Shown here: positions 52,774 through 61,068 of the stretch, in pieces
How positions within the stretch are numbered: the first letter of the stretch is position 1
How the letters are laid out: each line of letters begins with the position of its first letter
From: Parabacteroides sp. TM07-1AC
GTDB lineage: Bacteria; Bacteroidota; Bacteroidia; Bacteroidales; Tannerellaceae
Direction: 5' to 3'
DNA length: 64,000 nucleotides
Assembly: GCF_003480915.1 (NCBI RefSeq)
Contig: NZ_QUKD01000003.1
Span: 186,001-250,000, forward strand
The notes under the pieces: model-generated
Told to the model about the DNA's origin: nothing
The model's database searches: none
What the model saw: the letters and a program-made list of their open reading frames with translations, nothing else
Program-made: the position numbers and the translations under genes

Positions 52774-53559
52774 TTAACAGTAATTCACGACTTCACGGTC
52801 ACCGGACAAGATTTGCTGCAGGTCTTCGGCTGAAATATTAATTTCCAGTTTACCATTATGAGCCACAGATATTTTGCCACGTTCTTCCGAAACAATAATT
52901 ATCAACGCATCCGTCTCAAGCGACATTCCTAATGCCGAACGATGCCGCAAACCGAGATCTTTTGGCAAATTGGCGTTTTGGGCAACGGGCAAAATACAGC
53001 CTGCAGCCTTGATGCGCCCGTCGGCAATGATCATGGCCCCGTCATGCAAAGGACTATTTTTAAAGAAGATATTTTCAATCAGCCGGGCATTCACATCGGC
53101 ATTAAACATCTCTCCTGTATGTTCAAACACGGTCAAATCCACCTCCTGCTGTATAACGATCAGGGCACCGGTCTTTTTACGTGCCATATTCATACAGGCC
53201 AGTACTACCGGAGCGACAAACTTTCCTTCATTCTCTTTATCCGATCCTCTCTTGGAAAACAGATTTCCCAAAAATTTCCATCCCCTGTGAGAACCGAGAG
53301 CCATCAGGAAACGCCGGATCTCATCCTGAAACAAAATCACCAGCACGACAAAACCGACACTGATAAACTTATCCAGTATGGCACCCATCAAACGCATTTC
53401 CAACACCTGGGATACCAAAATCCATACAATAATAAAAGAAACGACCCCACTAAAGATAGCCATTGTTCCCGAACTCTTCATCAGCTTATAAGTCTGATAG
53501 AGGAAAAAGGCTACCAGCAATACATCAATCAGGTCTTTTACGCCAAAATGCATCCACAT
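52774..53559 (-). CDS. cdaA: Diadenylate cyclase CdaA
   Basis: CdaA makes the second messenger c-di-AMP from two ATP. I place the start at ATG 53559 (261 residues; ATG 53553 is equally possible, MHFGVKDLIDVLLVAFFLYQ); the longer frame to 53598 reads through repeat R4. Three membrane segments (about 5-85) precede the DisA_N domain with NSPLHDGAMIIADGRI (DGA) and DLGLRHRSALGMSLETDA (RHR). It starts 11 bp after the folP stop, so the two are likely cotranscribed. Confidence 0.94.
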   Translation of the reverse strand: MWMHFGVKDLIDVLLVAFFLYQTYKLMKSSGTMAIFSGVVSFIIVWILVSQVLEMRLMGAILDKFISVGFVVLVILFQDEIRRFLMALGSHRGWKFLGNLFSKRGSDKENEGKFVAPVVLACMNMARKKTGALIVIQQEVDLTVFEHTGEMFNADVNARLIENIFFKNSPLHDGAMIIADGRIKAAGCILPVAQNANLPKDLGLRHRSALGMSLETDALIIIVSEERGKISVAHNGKLEINISAEDLQQILSGDREVVNYC

Positions 53560-53570
53560 AATATTACGAA

Positions 53571-53605
53571 TTAACAATTGACAATTGACAATTGACAATT
53601 GACAG
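53571..53605. repeat. Heptamer repeat cluster R4 (AATTGAC), one-sided
   Basis: Four to five tandem copies of CAATTGA lie at the folP/cdaA junction without an opposite arm. The folP stop codon is inside the repeat, so the last ten residues of FolP (VNCQLSIVNC) are encoded by it. Confidence 0.85.
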
Positions 53606-54431
53606 TTTTAGAGACTAGCTTGACGGCTTCGACAGCTGCTTTTACATCGTGAACACGGAGAATATCCGCACCGTTCAGCAAAGCATATGTATTTAATACG
53701 GTAGTACCATTCAGGCTATCCGCCGGTGTACCGCCCAAGAATTTATAGATCATGCTTTTGCGGGATATACCGACCAAAAGGGGAAGTCCGAATGCTTCAA
53801 ACTCTTTCAAATGTCCCATCAGCTGATAATTCTGACTGACCGTTTTACTGAATCCGAAACCGGGATCAAGAATGACATCGCTTACTCCCAACAAATGTAG
53901 TTCACGGACTTTCGCGGCAAAATACAACATGATTTCTTCCATCATATCCGCATAATCCGTATGCTGTTGCATCGTCTGGGGAGTTCCGCGCATATGCATC
54001 ATGATATAAGGTACTTTCAGTTCTGCCACCGCAGCAAACATTCCGGGATCCAGTTCACCGCCGGATATATCATTGATGATAGCTGCCCCGTACTCTTCCA
54101 CACACCTGCGGGCAACACCGGCACGGAAAGTATCCACCGAAACGATTGCCTCCGGATAATGTGCATTCAATATCTTCAAAGCAAAAGCCAGTCGTTCCAT
54201 TTCCTCTTCCGGCGAGACTTCAGCCGCATCCGGACGGGATGAATAACCGCCGATATCGATGATCTGCGCACCTTCGGATAAGATTGCCTGTATCCGTTCT
54301 TCAATGGCTGCCTCCGTTTGTTTCCGGCTATCGGCATAAAAAGAATCAGGGGTAACATTCAAAATCCCCATCACTACCGGAGTAGACAGAGACATCAGTG
54401 TTCCCTTTATATTGAGCACTTTATCAAACAT
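53571..54431 (-). CDS. folP: Dihydropteroate synthase
   Basis: FolP joins p-aminobenzoate to the pterin diphosphate in folate synthesis; it is the target of sulfonamides. The 286-residue protein has GILNVTPDSFYADS, GAQIIDIGGYSSRPDA, VSVDTFRAGVARRCVEE, IINDISGGELDPGM, MMHMRGTPQTMQ, ILDPGFGFSKT, PLLVGISRKSMIYKFLG and RVHDVKAA. The C-terminal end (SKT then VNCQLSIVNC) comes from repeat R4 and is not a family feature. Divergent from murF. Confidence 0.95.
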   Translation of the reverse strand: MFDKVLNIKGTLMSLSTPVVMGILNVTPDSFYADSRKQTEAAIEERIQAILSEGAQIIDIGGYSSRPDAAEVSPEEEMERLAFALKILNAHYPEAIVSVDTFRAGVARRCVEEYGAAIINDISGGELDPGMFAAVAELKVPYIMMHMRGTPQTMQQHTDYADMMEEIMLYFAAKVRELHLLGVSDVILDPGFGFSKTVSQNYQLMGHLKEFEAFGLPLLVGISRKSMIYKFLGGTPADSLNGTTVLNTYALLNGADILRVHDVKAAVEAVKLVSKTVNCQLSIVNC

Positions 54432-54510
54432 TTTACTTTATATTTCCAGCAAAGATACACGATTCTCACTTAAATATTCATTCTTCATTCCTCATTCTTT
54501 ATTTAATTAC

Positions 54511-54518
54511 TACTTTTG
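54511..54518 (+). promoter_or_regulatory. -7 promoter element of murF
   Basis: TACTTTTG matches TAnnTTTG, 31 bp before the chosen murF start at 54550, which supports that start over the upstream in-frame ATG at 54412. Confidence 0.5.
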
Positions 54519-54549
54519 CTCACCAATAATCACCAAACGAAAAAAAGCT

Positions 54550-55833
54550 ATGGGTATTTCAGAACTGTACGAATTATTTATACACCATCCGCAAATAACG
54601 ACAGACAGCCGTAATTGTCCGCGCGGCTCGATCTTCTTCGCTTTAAAAGGAGACCGTTTCGACGGCAACCAATATGCAGCCAAAGCACTCGACACGGGCT
54701 GCGCTTATGCTGTCATCGATAATCCGGATTATGTCACAGGAGAGCGTACCATTCTGGTAAACGATGTATTAAAAGCTTTACAGCAACTAGCTCACCGCCA
54801 TCGCAAGGTATTGGGTATTCCGATTATCGGGATCACCGGGACGAACGGAAAAACAACGACTAAGGAATTACTGGCCGCTGTCCTGTCCACCAAATTCAAC
54901 CTGTTATATACAGAAGGCAATCTGAACAACCACATCGGTGTTCCTCTGACCCTGCTCCGGCTGACGCACGATCATGAAATGGCCGTTATCGAAATGGGCG
55001 CCAGCCATCCGGGAGATATCAAGGAGTTGGTGGAGATCGCAATGCCTAATTACGGTATCATCACCAATGTAGGCCGCGCCCATCTGGAAGGCTTCGGCTC
55101 CTTTGAGGGAGTTGTAAAGACCAAAGGAGAGCTTTACGATTATATCCGTCGCACAAAAGGGAAAATATTCATTCGGAAAGAGAATAAGGACTTACAGGGA
55201 ATAGCTAAAGGGATCGAACAGATCACATACGGTTCCGACGATACATCATTTGCTTCGGGACATGTGGTCAGCTGCAATCCGTTCCTTACTTTCGACTGGA
55301 AGCAGCAAGGGAAAATCCATACGGTAGATACGCATCTGATAGGCGCGTATAATTTAGATAATGTGTTGGCTACCGTTGCCGTAGGTCGTTATTTCAAGAT
55401 CCCGGCAGAACGCATCAGCCGTGCCATCGCAGCATACGAACCGACCAACAACCGTTCGCAGCTGAAAAAGACAGCCAACAACACATTGCTTATCGATGCT
55501 TACAACGCAAATCCCAGCAGCATGAAAGTCGCTCTGGAGAACTTTGCCTCCATGCCGGTATCACCCAAAGCCGTGATCCTGGGAGATATGCGTGAACTGG
55601 GACCGACCAGCGACGAATTGCATGCTGAAGTCATTGCAGAAATTAAAGAAGGAAAATTCGATCAGGTATTTTTGTGCGGAGAGCATTTTCAGAAAGTAGG
55701 AAAAGATTTTACGACATACGCCACCACTGAAGATTTACTAAATGCATTAAAAAGCAACCCTTTGAAAGGATATCATATCCTTATAAAAGGCTCTCACGGA
55801 ATGGCATTGGAAAAGACAGTGGAAATTTTATAA
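54550..55833 (+). CDS. murF: UDP-N-acetylmuramoyl-tripeptide--D-alanyl-D-alanine ligase
   Basis: MurF adds D-Ala-D-Ala to the UDP-MurNAc-tripeptide in peptidoglycan synthesis. I choose ATG 54550 (427 residues, MGISELYELFIHHPQITTDS); the frame upstream to 54412 overlaps folP and contains a promoter element. Motifs: ITTDSRNCPRGSIFFALKGD, ATP site GITGTNGKTTTKELLAAVLS, EMGASHPGDIKELVEIAMPN, GYILTNVGRAHLEGFGS-like region and LIDAYNANPSSMKVALENF. A terminator follows at 55855-55887. Confidence 0.95.
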   Translation: MGISELYELFIHHPQITTDSRNCPRGSIFFALKGDRFDGNQYAAKALDTGCAYAVIDNPDYVTGERTILVNDVLKALQQLAHRHRKVLGIPIIGITGTNGKTTTKELLAAVLSTKFNLLYTEGNLNNHIGVPLTLLRLTHDHEMAVIEMGASHPGDIKELVEIAMPNYGIITNVGRAHLEGFGSFEGVVKTKGELYDYIRRTKGKIFIRKENKDLQGIAKGIEQITYGSDDTSFASGHVVSCNPFLTFDWKQQGKIHTVDTHLIGAYNLDNVLATVAVGRYFKIPAERISRAIAAYEPTNNRSQLKKTANNTLLIDAYNANPSSMKVALENFASMPVSPKAVILGDMRELGPTSDELHAEVIAEIKEGKFDQVFLCGEHFQKVGKDFTTYATTEDLLNALKSNPLKGYHILIKGSHGMALEKTVEIL

Positions 55834-55854
55834 ACAAAAAGCTCAAACACAAAG

Positions 55855-55887
55855 AAATCCCCGAAAGTTCGAAACCTCCGGGGATTT
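55855..55887. terminator. Terminator between murF and cassette C
   Basis: AAATCCCCG (55855-55863) pairs with CGGGGATTT (55879-55887); followed by TTTTGTG on the plus strand, terminating murF. On the minus strand the tail is CTTTGTGTTTG, so it can also end the DUF6383 transcript. Left edge of cassette C. Confidence 0.85.
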
Positions 55888-56028
55888 TTTTGTGTCTGCT
55901 TTCTACCTTCGCAGGAATACTGGCAGATGAACTTTATTTTATTACTTTAGTATTAAACTGTCACTTGTTCACCCTCACGGGATACTTGATCGATGGTCGC
56001 GTGACAGATTTATTTGATTATAATTTTC

Positions 56029-59000
56029 TTATTTTACGATAGCTTTAACAGCAACTTCACCTTCAACAGCCACTACAACAATACCTGCCGGAGCAGCAAT
56101 TGTAGCTTCGCTAGAAGAAACAACCGTGTTAGCGATTTGCTGACCAAGTACGTTAGTAATTACGACGTTCTTGCCTTCAGCACCTTTAACGATTACAGCG
56201 CCATTAATAGCAACTACTGATACTTCAGAAGCTGAAATTTCGTCATTTGCAGTCGGAGTACGAGTTTCATCCTCGTTGATACCGAATACATCACCTCTTT
56301 CGAAAGTAGGAACAACAACTACTGTACCGTTGATCCACTTCAGGTAACCTTCGTTAGATACTTCGTCATCAGTTTCCAAATCACCTTCTTTGTAATTCTT
56401 GATCTGAGTCTGGATCTTGAATGTTTTGTCGTTTTCGTTTGCTGGATTTACATAACGGAATGCAAACTTGGCGATATTGAAGTCAGGAGTATCTAATTCT
56501 AATTTAACAGAATCACCGTTGTTACGAATGATATATAATGTATCATTGATATGGATACCATCTACGAATGCCAATTTAGCAAGGTTTTCACCAGCTTCAC
56601 CTTCATTGATGTACGGATTGTTATGTAGATGAGATGCACCATATACATTAGCAGAATCAATCACGTTGATCAGATAACGAGCCGTTACCATACGGTCTGT
56701 TTTCGGGTGTCCAGGAACTGTACAAGTATCAGGATCATGAACGTCAGCATTTACAGCCAACAGATACTGCCAGCAAGTATTCGGATTTTCTTTTGTACCA
56801 CGGTTGATATAAGCTGTATCGACAAACAGAGCCGGGTTAATCTTTCCATACTGATTTACATTATCAATATTCAAGAAGCTTGCGCTATCTTTCAGAATAT
56901 TAGTAGCATCCTTATCCTGTTTTTCATACAATACCTGAGATTCGTTGTCTGCACGGAAGATACTTACAACTTCACCGAAGCCATTAGCTACTTTATGATA
57001 TTCAGGAGCATCCAAATTTACAATCTTGAACAAGTCGTTAGAGTTGATCTGTTCCCAAGTAGCTTCCACCTGTACCTGACCTTGTTTTGTAGTTGTTGCA
57101 CCAAACAATTTCTTAGTAAGATCTAATCCGTAATAAGCATATCCTTTTTTATGGTCTTTTTCATCAACCCAAACTCTTCCTTCAATACCAATGATATTAA
57201 ACAAACCATCTGCTTTTTTCTTCAAAACAAATGCATAATTTGCAATATCTTTTGCATCTTCCAGATCCTTAACATTCTTATCGCAGATCATAGCATCTTC
57301 ATCCAGTGATAAACTTCCATCCATATCATCATAAGTCAAGAATTCTCTGTTACCAGCGTTCTGGAATGCATAAGTCGGGATAAACAAAGTATCAGTAACT
57401 GATACAAAACCCTTCTTCTTCTTACTGTATTCGTAAGATGCATTGACAACGATAGCAGTATCACCTGTAGCAACTACTTTCCAGTTTGCACCGTCATTCT
57501 TTTCCTTAGTCAAACCTAGCAAGTGCTTACCTGCATGGTTTTCAGTCACATAGAAATCAGTTTCTTCTGTTGAAGCAACCGCTAGCTTATACTGAGTATC
57601 TTTGATTTCTGTTTCCTTATAATTAACATAGAAATCAGCAACAGTCAGTTTCGGATCAACAGCATTGATGATGAATGTATCACGTTCACCATAACTGAAT
57701 GTAGAAGCTGTTTTATATGTTACAGCATACATATTCTTAGCAGCATCGATTACATTCATATACAGAACATCAAAATCTACTTCTTCACTTTCACGGTTAA
57801 TGAAAATAAACTCAGTTTCAGTAGTTGCTTTAGGCAATGAAACAACCCACTGTCCTTCCGGTTTAGCCTGCAAATATCTTGCTGCTTCAACCAACTCAGC
57901 GGAAGCACCGTCATTGTCCAAACCTAACACTTTACCATTTTTAGCTTTCAGTTTTTTATCGTTTGTCACAAAAGTCATTGTTACATAACGATCCAGGAAC
58001 GGATTGTTCTTTTCGTCGTAAACATTTACGCGCGTATCTGATGCGAATACATAGCTCAAGTTAGCGTCATCTTTATTAGAAACAAGTGTCAGATACTGTT
58101 CATCAATGGCATTACCGTCTTTAGTTGCAACAGCAGATAAATATTGATTACCAACTTTAACATAAAAGATTACTTTAGAAGAAGGAATACCCCATACTTC
58201 AACTTTTTCTGCGTTATCTTTTTTATCTGTTGTAGCTAGCTTATCATACAATGTTCCGTCAATTCTCCAAGTTCCGTCAATAGTCAGATATTTGCCGTCA
58301 ACCTTTAAATAGCCATCGTCAGTCAGCGTAAGTAATTTGCCGTCAAAAATGTCTCCTTTTGTAATTGCATGATCATTAGCTACTAAATCCAGCATAAAGC
58401 CGTTACCTAACATGGCGTTTAAGCCATCAGCATCCCATTTTGTAGCAACCAAACTTCCATCCAAATCAATAACCAAGTCTTTATTTTCATTGTCTAAAGA
58501 AGCATCACCCACAACTAAGTTTACACCGCCTACTGCGAGAGCGAAGTCATCAGGGAATTCAACAGTTGTAACACCTGCTTCACCTGCCTTCGTAATAGCA
58601 GCAACAACATCCTTTATGTCTGCGCCATTAACAGTTAAGTTACTTGTATAACCGCTCTTGTAACCAGATGCCAACTCAGCAACAGCCTGAGCAAAAGCAT
58701 TTTCTGCTGTATTTTCACCTAGGGTTACCTGAGCATCATAATAATATGATTTTCCGGCACTTGTTTTACGACTATCAGCATAGTCCATTACACAATCATC
58801 AAAGACATTCTTTGCAGCAATTTTGGCAGCAGAATCATCATCTCCCTCCAAACCTGTGAAAGAAAGAGCAGAAGGGACCCAAGTTTGGCCTTTAGGATCA
58901 TTAGCAACAGCTGTAATTTTAAGATCATTATTTTCAATCTTCAATTTTTCCGTATCATTACCTTTTACAACAATTCCATAAGACATCAAACCTGTTTGTT

Positions 59001-59565
59001 CTGTTGCATCTGTAATCGTATTGTTGGTAATAGTAGCTTCCGTCACATCCGCACCCAACACAATAGCCGATTTTGTTGCTGTAGGCTGATTGTTGCAGCT
59101 CTTTACTTCCAGTGTCAAACCATCAATAGTAACACCATCAGAGTTAATTTCAAGTCCCATACCGGTGATCTTTCCATTGCTCTTATCAGCAACAAATGTT
59201 ACCGGATGGTTGATGCGAAGATAGTTAGCCAAATTAGCTACACCACCATTTCCACCTTTAGCGACCTGGTAAGCAGTAAGTGTTTGATTACTGCTCATTG
59301 CGAAAATCACCTTGTCAATAGAAGTATCCTTCTCATTATCCTGTTTTACCTCGATACCCTCAGCCAAATTTTCAGGGATTTCTTCTAACAGCGTCCAAAC
59401 TCCTGTACCTGTTTCTCCTTGACTTTTGATTTTTTCCCAGTTAGTAATTGCTTGCAAGTCTGCCAAAGAGGTCACCTTAACAGTTGCAGCAGAAGCATCA
59501 CCACTCCACAGCGAACCGGCTAGTACCAAGCTCGCCGCCATAAGCGTAGAAAACTTTTTGTTCAT
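56029..59565 (-). CDS. Large secreted DUF6383 protein C, probable phase-variable surface protein
   Basis: The 1178-residue protein has the shared signal peptide (MNKKFSTLMAASLVLAG, cleavage after ASA). Its N-terminal part (about 85-205) differs from the paralogues and looks like a right-handed beta-helix (LEINSDGVTIDGLTLEV, ATITNNTITDA, KLKIENNDLKI). From about 420 to 1100 it shares blocks with protein A, for example PEGQWVVSL and LFVDTAYINRGT. The C-terminal domain is conserved (VSVVAINGAVIVKGAEGKN, TNVLGQQIANTVVSS, VKAIVK). O-glycosylation-type sites occur (DSAA, DTAI, DTLF, DSAN, DTLY, DSVK). The promoter is in invertible segment C and faces away, so it is predicted OFF here. Confidence 0.85.
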   Translation of the reverse strand: MNKKFSTLMAASLVLAGSLWSGDASAATVKVTSLADLQAITNWEKIKSQGETGTGVWTLLEEIPENLAEGIEVKQDNEKDTSIDKVIFAMSSNQTLTAYQVAKGGNGGVANLANYLRINHPVTFVADKSNGKITGMGLEINSDGVTIDGLTLEVKSCNNQPTATKSAIVLGADVTEATITNNTITDATEQTGLMSYGIVVKGNDTEKLKIENNDLKITAVANDPKGQTWVPSALSFTGLEGDDDSAAKIAAKNVFDDCVMDYADSRKTSAGKSYYYDAQVTLGENTAENAFAQAVAELASGYKSGYTSNLTVNGADIKDVVAAITKAGEAGVTTVEFPDDFALAVGGVNLVVGDASLDNENKDLVIDLDGSLVATKWDADGLNAMLGNGFMLDLVANDHAITKGDIFDGKLLTLTDDGYLKVDGKYLTIDGTWRIDGTLYDKLATTDKKDNAEKVEVWGIPSSKVIFYVKVGNQYLSAVATKDGNAIDEQYLTLVSNKDDANLSYVFASDTRVNVYDEKNNPFLDRYVTMTFVTNDKKLKAKNGKVLGLDNDGASAELVEAARYLQAKPEGQWVVSLPKATTETEFIFINRESEEVDFDVLYMNVIDAAKNMYAVTYKTASTFSYGERDTFIINAVDPKLTVADFYVNYKETEIKDTQYKLAVASTEETDFYVTENHAGKHLLGLTKEKNDGANWKVVATGDTAIVVNASYEYSKKKKGFVSVTDTLFIPTYAFQNAGNREFLTYDDMDGSLSLDEDAMICDKNVKDLEDAKDIANYAFVLKKKADGLFNIIGIEGRVWVDEKDHKKGYAYYGLDLTKKLFGATTTKQGQVQVEATWEQINSNDLFKIVNLDAPEYHKVANGFGEVVSIFRADNESQVLYEKQDKDATNILKDSASFLNIDNVNQYGKINPALFVDTAYINRGTKENPNTCWQYLLAVNADVHDPDTCTVPGHPKTDRMVTARYLINVIDSANVYGASHLHNNPYINEGEAGENLAKLAFVDGIHINDTLYIIRNNGDSVKLELDTPDFNIAKFAFRYVNPANENDKTFKIQTQIKNYKEGDLETDDEVSNEGYLKWINGTVVVVPTFERGDVFGINEDETRTPTANDEISASEVSVVAINGAVIVKGAEGKNVVITNVLGQQIANTVVSSSEATIAAPAGIVVVAVEGEVAVKAIVK

Positions 59566-59633
59566 AATTCTAAATTTAATATTAATACTAATTGTTAATG
59601 AAAAACTTCTTCGTATAGTTGTTTTAGCTTAAA

Positions 59634-59828
59634 TGACTAGCTAAAACGTTCCTTTTTTCTCGTCATCATTTAGGACTTTGTAAGTGAAAATTGTAATTTC
59701 GTACTAACTTTGCTATTCAATTGATAAGAAAGCATATAGGTAAGAAAATTTTATTTTGAAAAAGATTGGCAGTTAAAAAGAATCTAGTAACTTTGCTGGC
59801 GAGAATAAAGGAACGTTTAAATTAGTCA
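59634..59828 (+). promoter_or_regulatory. Invertible promoter segment C, promoter pointing away from the DUF6383 gene
   Basis: Inverted repeats of 29 bp with 25 matches bound the segment (59634-59662 and 59800-59828), core AAAGGAACGTTT. A plus-strand promoter lies by the right arm: TTG 59766-59768, 19-bp spacer, TAACTTTG 59788-59795. Inner sequence is almost the same as segment B. The right arm is the same as in B while the gene-side outer bases differ, as expected if the outer flanks stay in place when the inside flips. Confidence 0.85.
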
Positions 59829-60339
59829 TATAGAACTACATACGTGCATTGATTTTCAATTCTTATAACAATATCACCCTATCAAAAATATATAAATTAC
59901 ACATTTTATTAATGTACATGCGTACATTAATATACATTGTTTATACATTTGGCGGCATCAGAACCAGTCAAAAGCTTATTAGAATCTATTAATCAACACC
60001 TTACAAATGACGCTACAATAAGAAACGGCGTCACCCGCCACTCGACGGTGTCACCGTAACCGAATATATAGCGATTAAAATCTATCCTCCTAAAAAGTAA
60101 AGATACAACATAGGACAATTTTGGTCATTTCTCCTATATTATAAATAAGAAAGGCATACCTTCCGTTTTCGTAATGTAATCATTACAAATAAGTAAAGTA
60201 AGCATTACATATTCAGAATATATTTATTTCAAAAATCAAACACCACAGAAAAAAGATTAGATATAAGGAGTTTAAGGTTTAAAATTCCGCATGAAAGCCA
60301 TTTGTAATAAAAACTAAGATAACAGGAAAATAACAAAAA
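59829..60339. other. Conserved non-coding tract of cassette C
   Basis: About 510 bp, homologous by eye to the tract of cassette B. It holds the palindrome at 59911, a hairpin (TGACGC and GCGTCA around 60008-60032), AT-rich repeats near 60150-60230 and the stretch AAAATTCCGCATGAAAGCC. A 68-codon minus-strand frame (60279-60485) spans its end but is not convincing. It would be transcribed in the present promoter orientation. Confidence 0.6.
59911..59928. promoter_or_regulatory. Conserved palindrome AATGTACRYGCGTACATT, copy C
   Basis: AATGTAC (59911-59917) and GTACATT (59922-59928) flank ATGC; pairing extends two bases outward. It lies 82 bp beyond the right inverted repeat, the same distance as in cassette B. 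Confidence 0.65.
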
Positions 60340-60373
60340 GAGGTGACACCGGAAATAATCACAGCGTCACCTC
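60340..60373 (-). terminator. Terminator closing cassette C
   Basis: GAGGTGAC (60340-60347) pairs with GTCACCTC (60366-60373), with imperfect inner pairing. The minus-strand side is followed by TTTTTGTTATTTTCC, so it would stop the transcript of the gene at 60502 before it enters the cassette. Same position and related sequence as 9088-9123 and 38451-38480. Confidence 0.8.
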
Positions 60374-60501
60374 TCCATTCATTTATTATCAAAGGATAAA
60401 GGCACTTTCTTTCCTTGGTGATCCGGCAATTGACAAACAAATGACCGAAGTCCTCCACAATTTCCTCCATAAAGAAAAAAATCACCCCTAACCTTTCTCA
60501 T

Positions 60502-60969
60502 CTACCCTGCGATCATCAGCTGGATGGCAAGTGCAAACACAAAATAAGCGACATAGCAGAAAACTGAAACACCCAACGATACAAGCAGCTGCTTCACAAA
60601 AGACTTTTCCTGCCGCATATAATTATAATTGAACGTAGCCCCCACAATACCGAATAAAGCACCGAGTAAGCCACCTAACAGGATGAGTAACACAGGCAAT
60701 CCACCTACTATATACTCACGGGGAGACAACCGTTCTTCCAAATCGATTTTCCGACCGCGAAACATAACTACATGAACAAAGTCAAAACCATAGACAATCT
60801 TCATCTCTTCCTGTTCCCCATTCGTATTGGTCACATAATATTTCGGATTAAATCGCCCTTGCCTCACGACCTCTCTTCCATCCTGATACAAACGTAGTTT
60901 AAAAGGACCGTACTCTAACTTCAAATCGCCCTGTACGCCTTCAACTGTGAAATTCAACACTTTTGCCAT
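60502..60969 (-). CDS. Unknown protein with two C-terminal membrane segments
   Basis: I place the start at ATG 60969 (155 residues, MAKVLNFTVEGVQGDLKLEY); eleven more codons are open upstream. About 90 residues of a soluble, beta-rich domain (GPFKLRLYQDGREVVRQGRF, NPKYYVTNTNGEQEEMKIVY) are followed by two hydrophobic segments (VGGLPVLLILLGGLLGALFG and VSVFCYVAYFVFALAIQLMI). I do not recognise the family. It lies after the phosphatase gene on the same strand with a 99-bp gap and may be independent. Confidence 0.7.
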   Translation of the reverse strand: MAKVLNFTVEGVQGDLKLEYGPFKLRLYQDGREVVRQGRFNPKYYVTNTNGEQEEMKIVYGFDFVHVVMFRGRKIDLEERLSPREYIVGGLPVLLILLGGLLGALFGIVGATFNYNYMRQEKSFVKQLLVSLGVSVFCYVAYFVFALAIQLMIAG

Positions 60970-61068
60970 AACTGCTTTTTTAGAATTAAGTTCTATTCGC
61001 AAAGATATACGAAAGTCCTGGTTTTCGGCACCTGCAGGAGTTTTTTATGATCTGTTTTTCAAAAAAGA

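Noticed and set aside
53560..53598. Upstream start of cdaA
   Set aside because: The extra residues come from repeat R4 and overlap the folP end.
54412..54549. 46 extra N-terminal codons of murF
   Set aside because: They overlap folP on the other strand, and a -7 promoter element lies inside them; family homology starts at 54550.
60279..60485. 68-codon minus-strand frame at the end of cassette C
   Set aside because: It spans the conserved closing hairpin, has no counterpart in cassettes A or B, and shows no recognisable domain.
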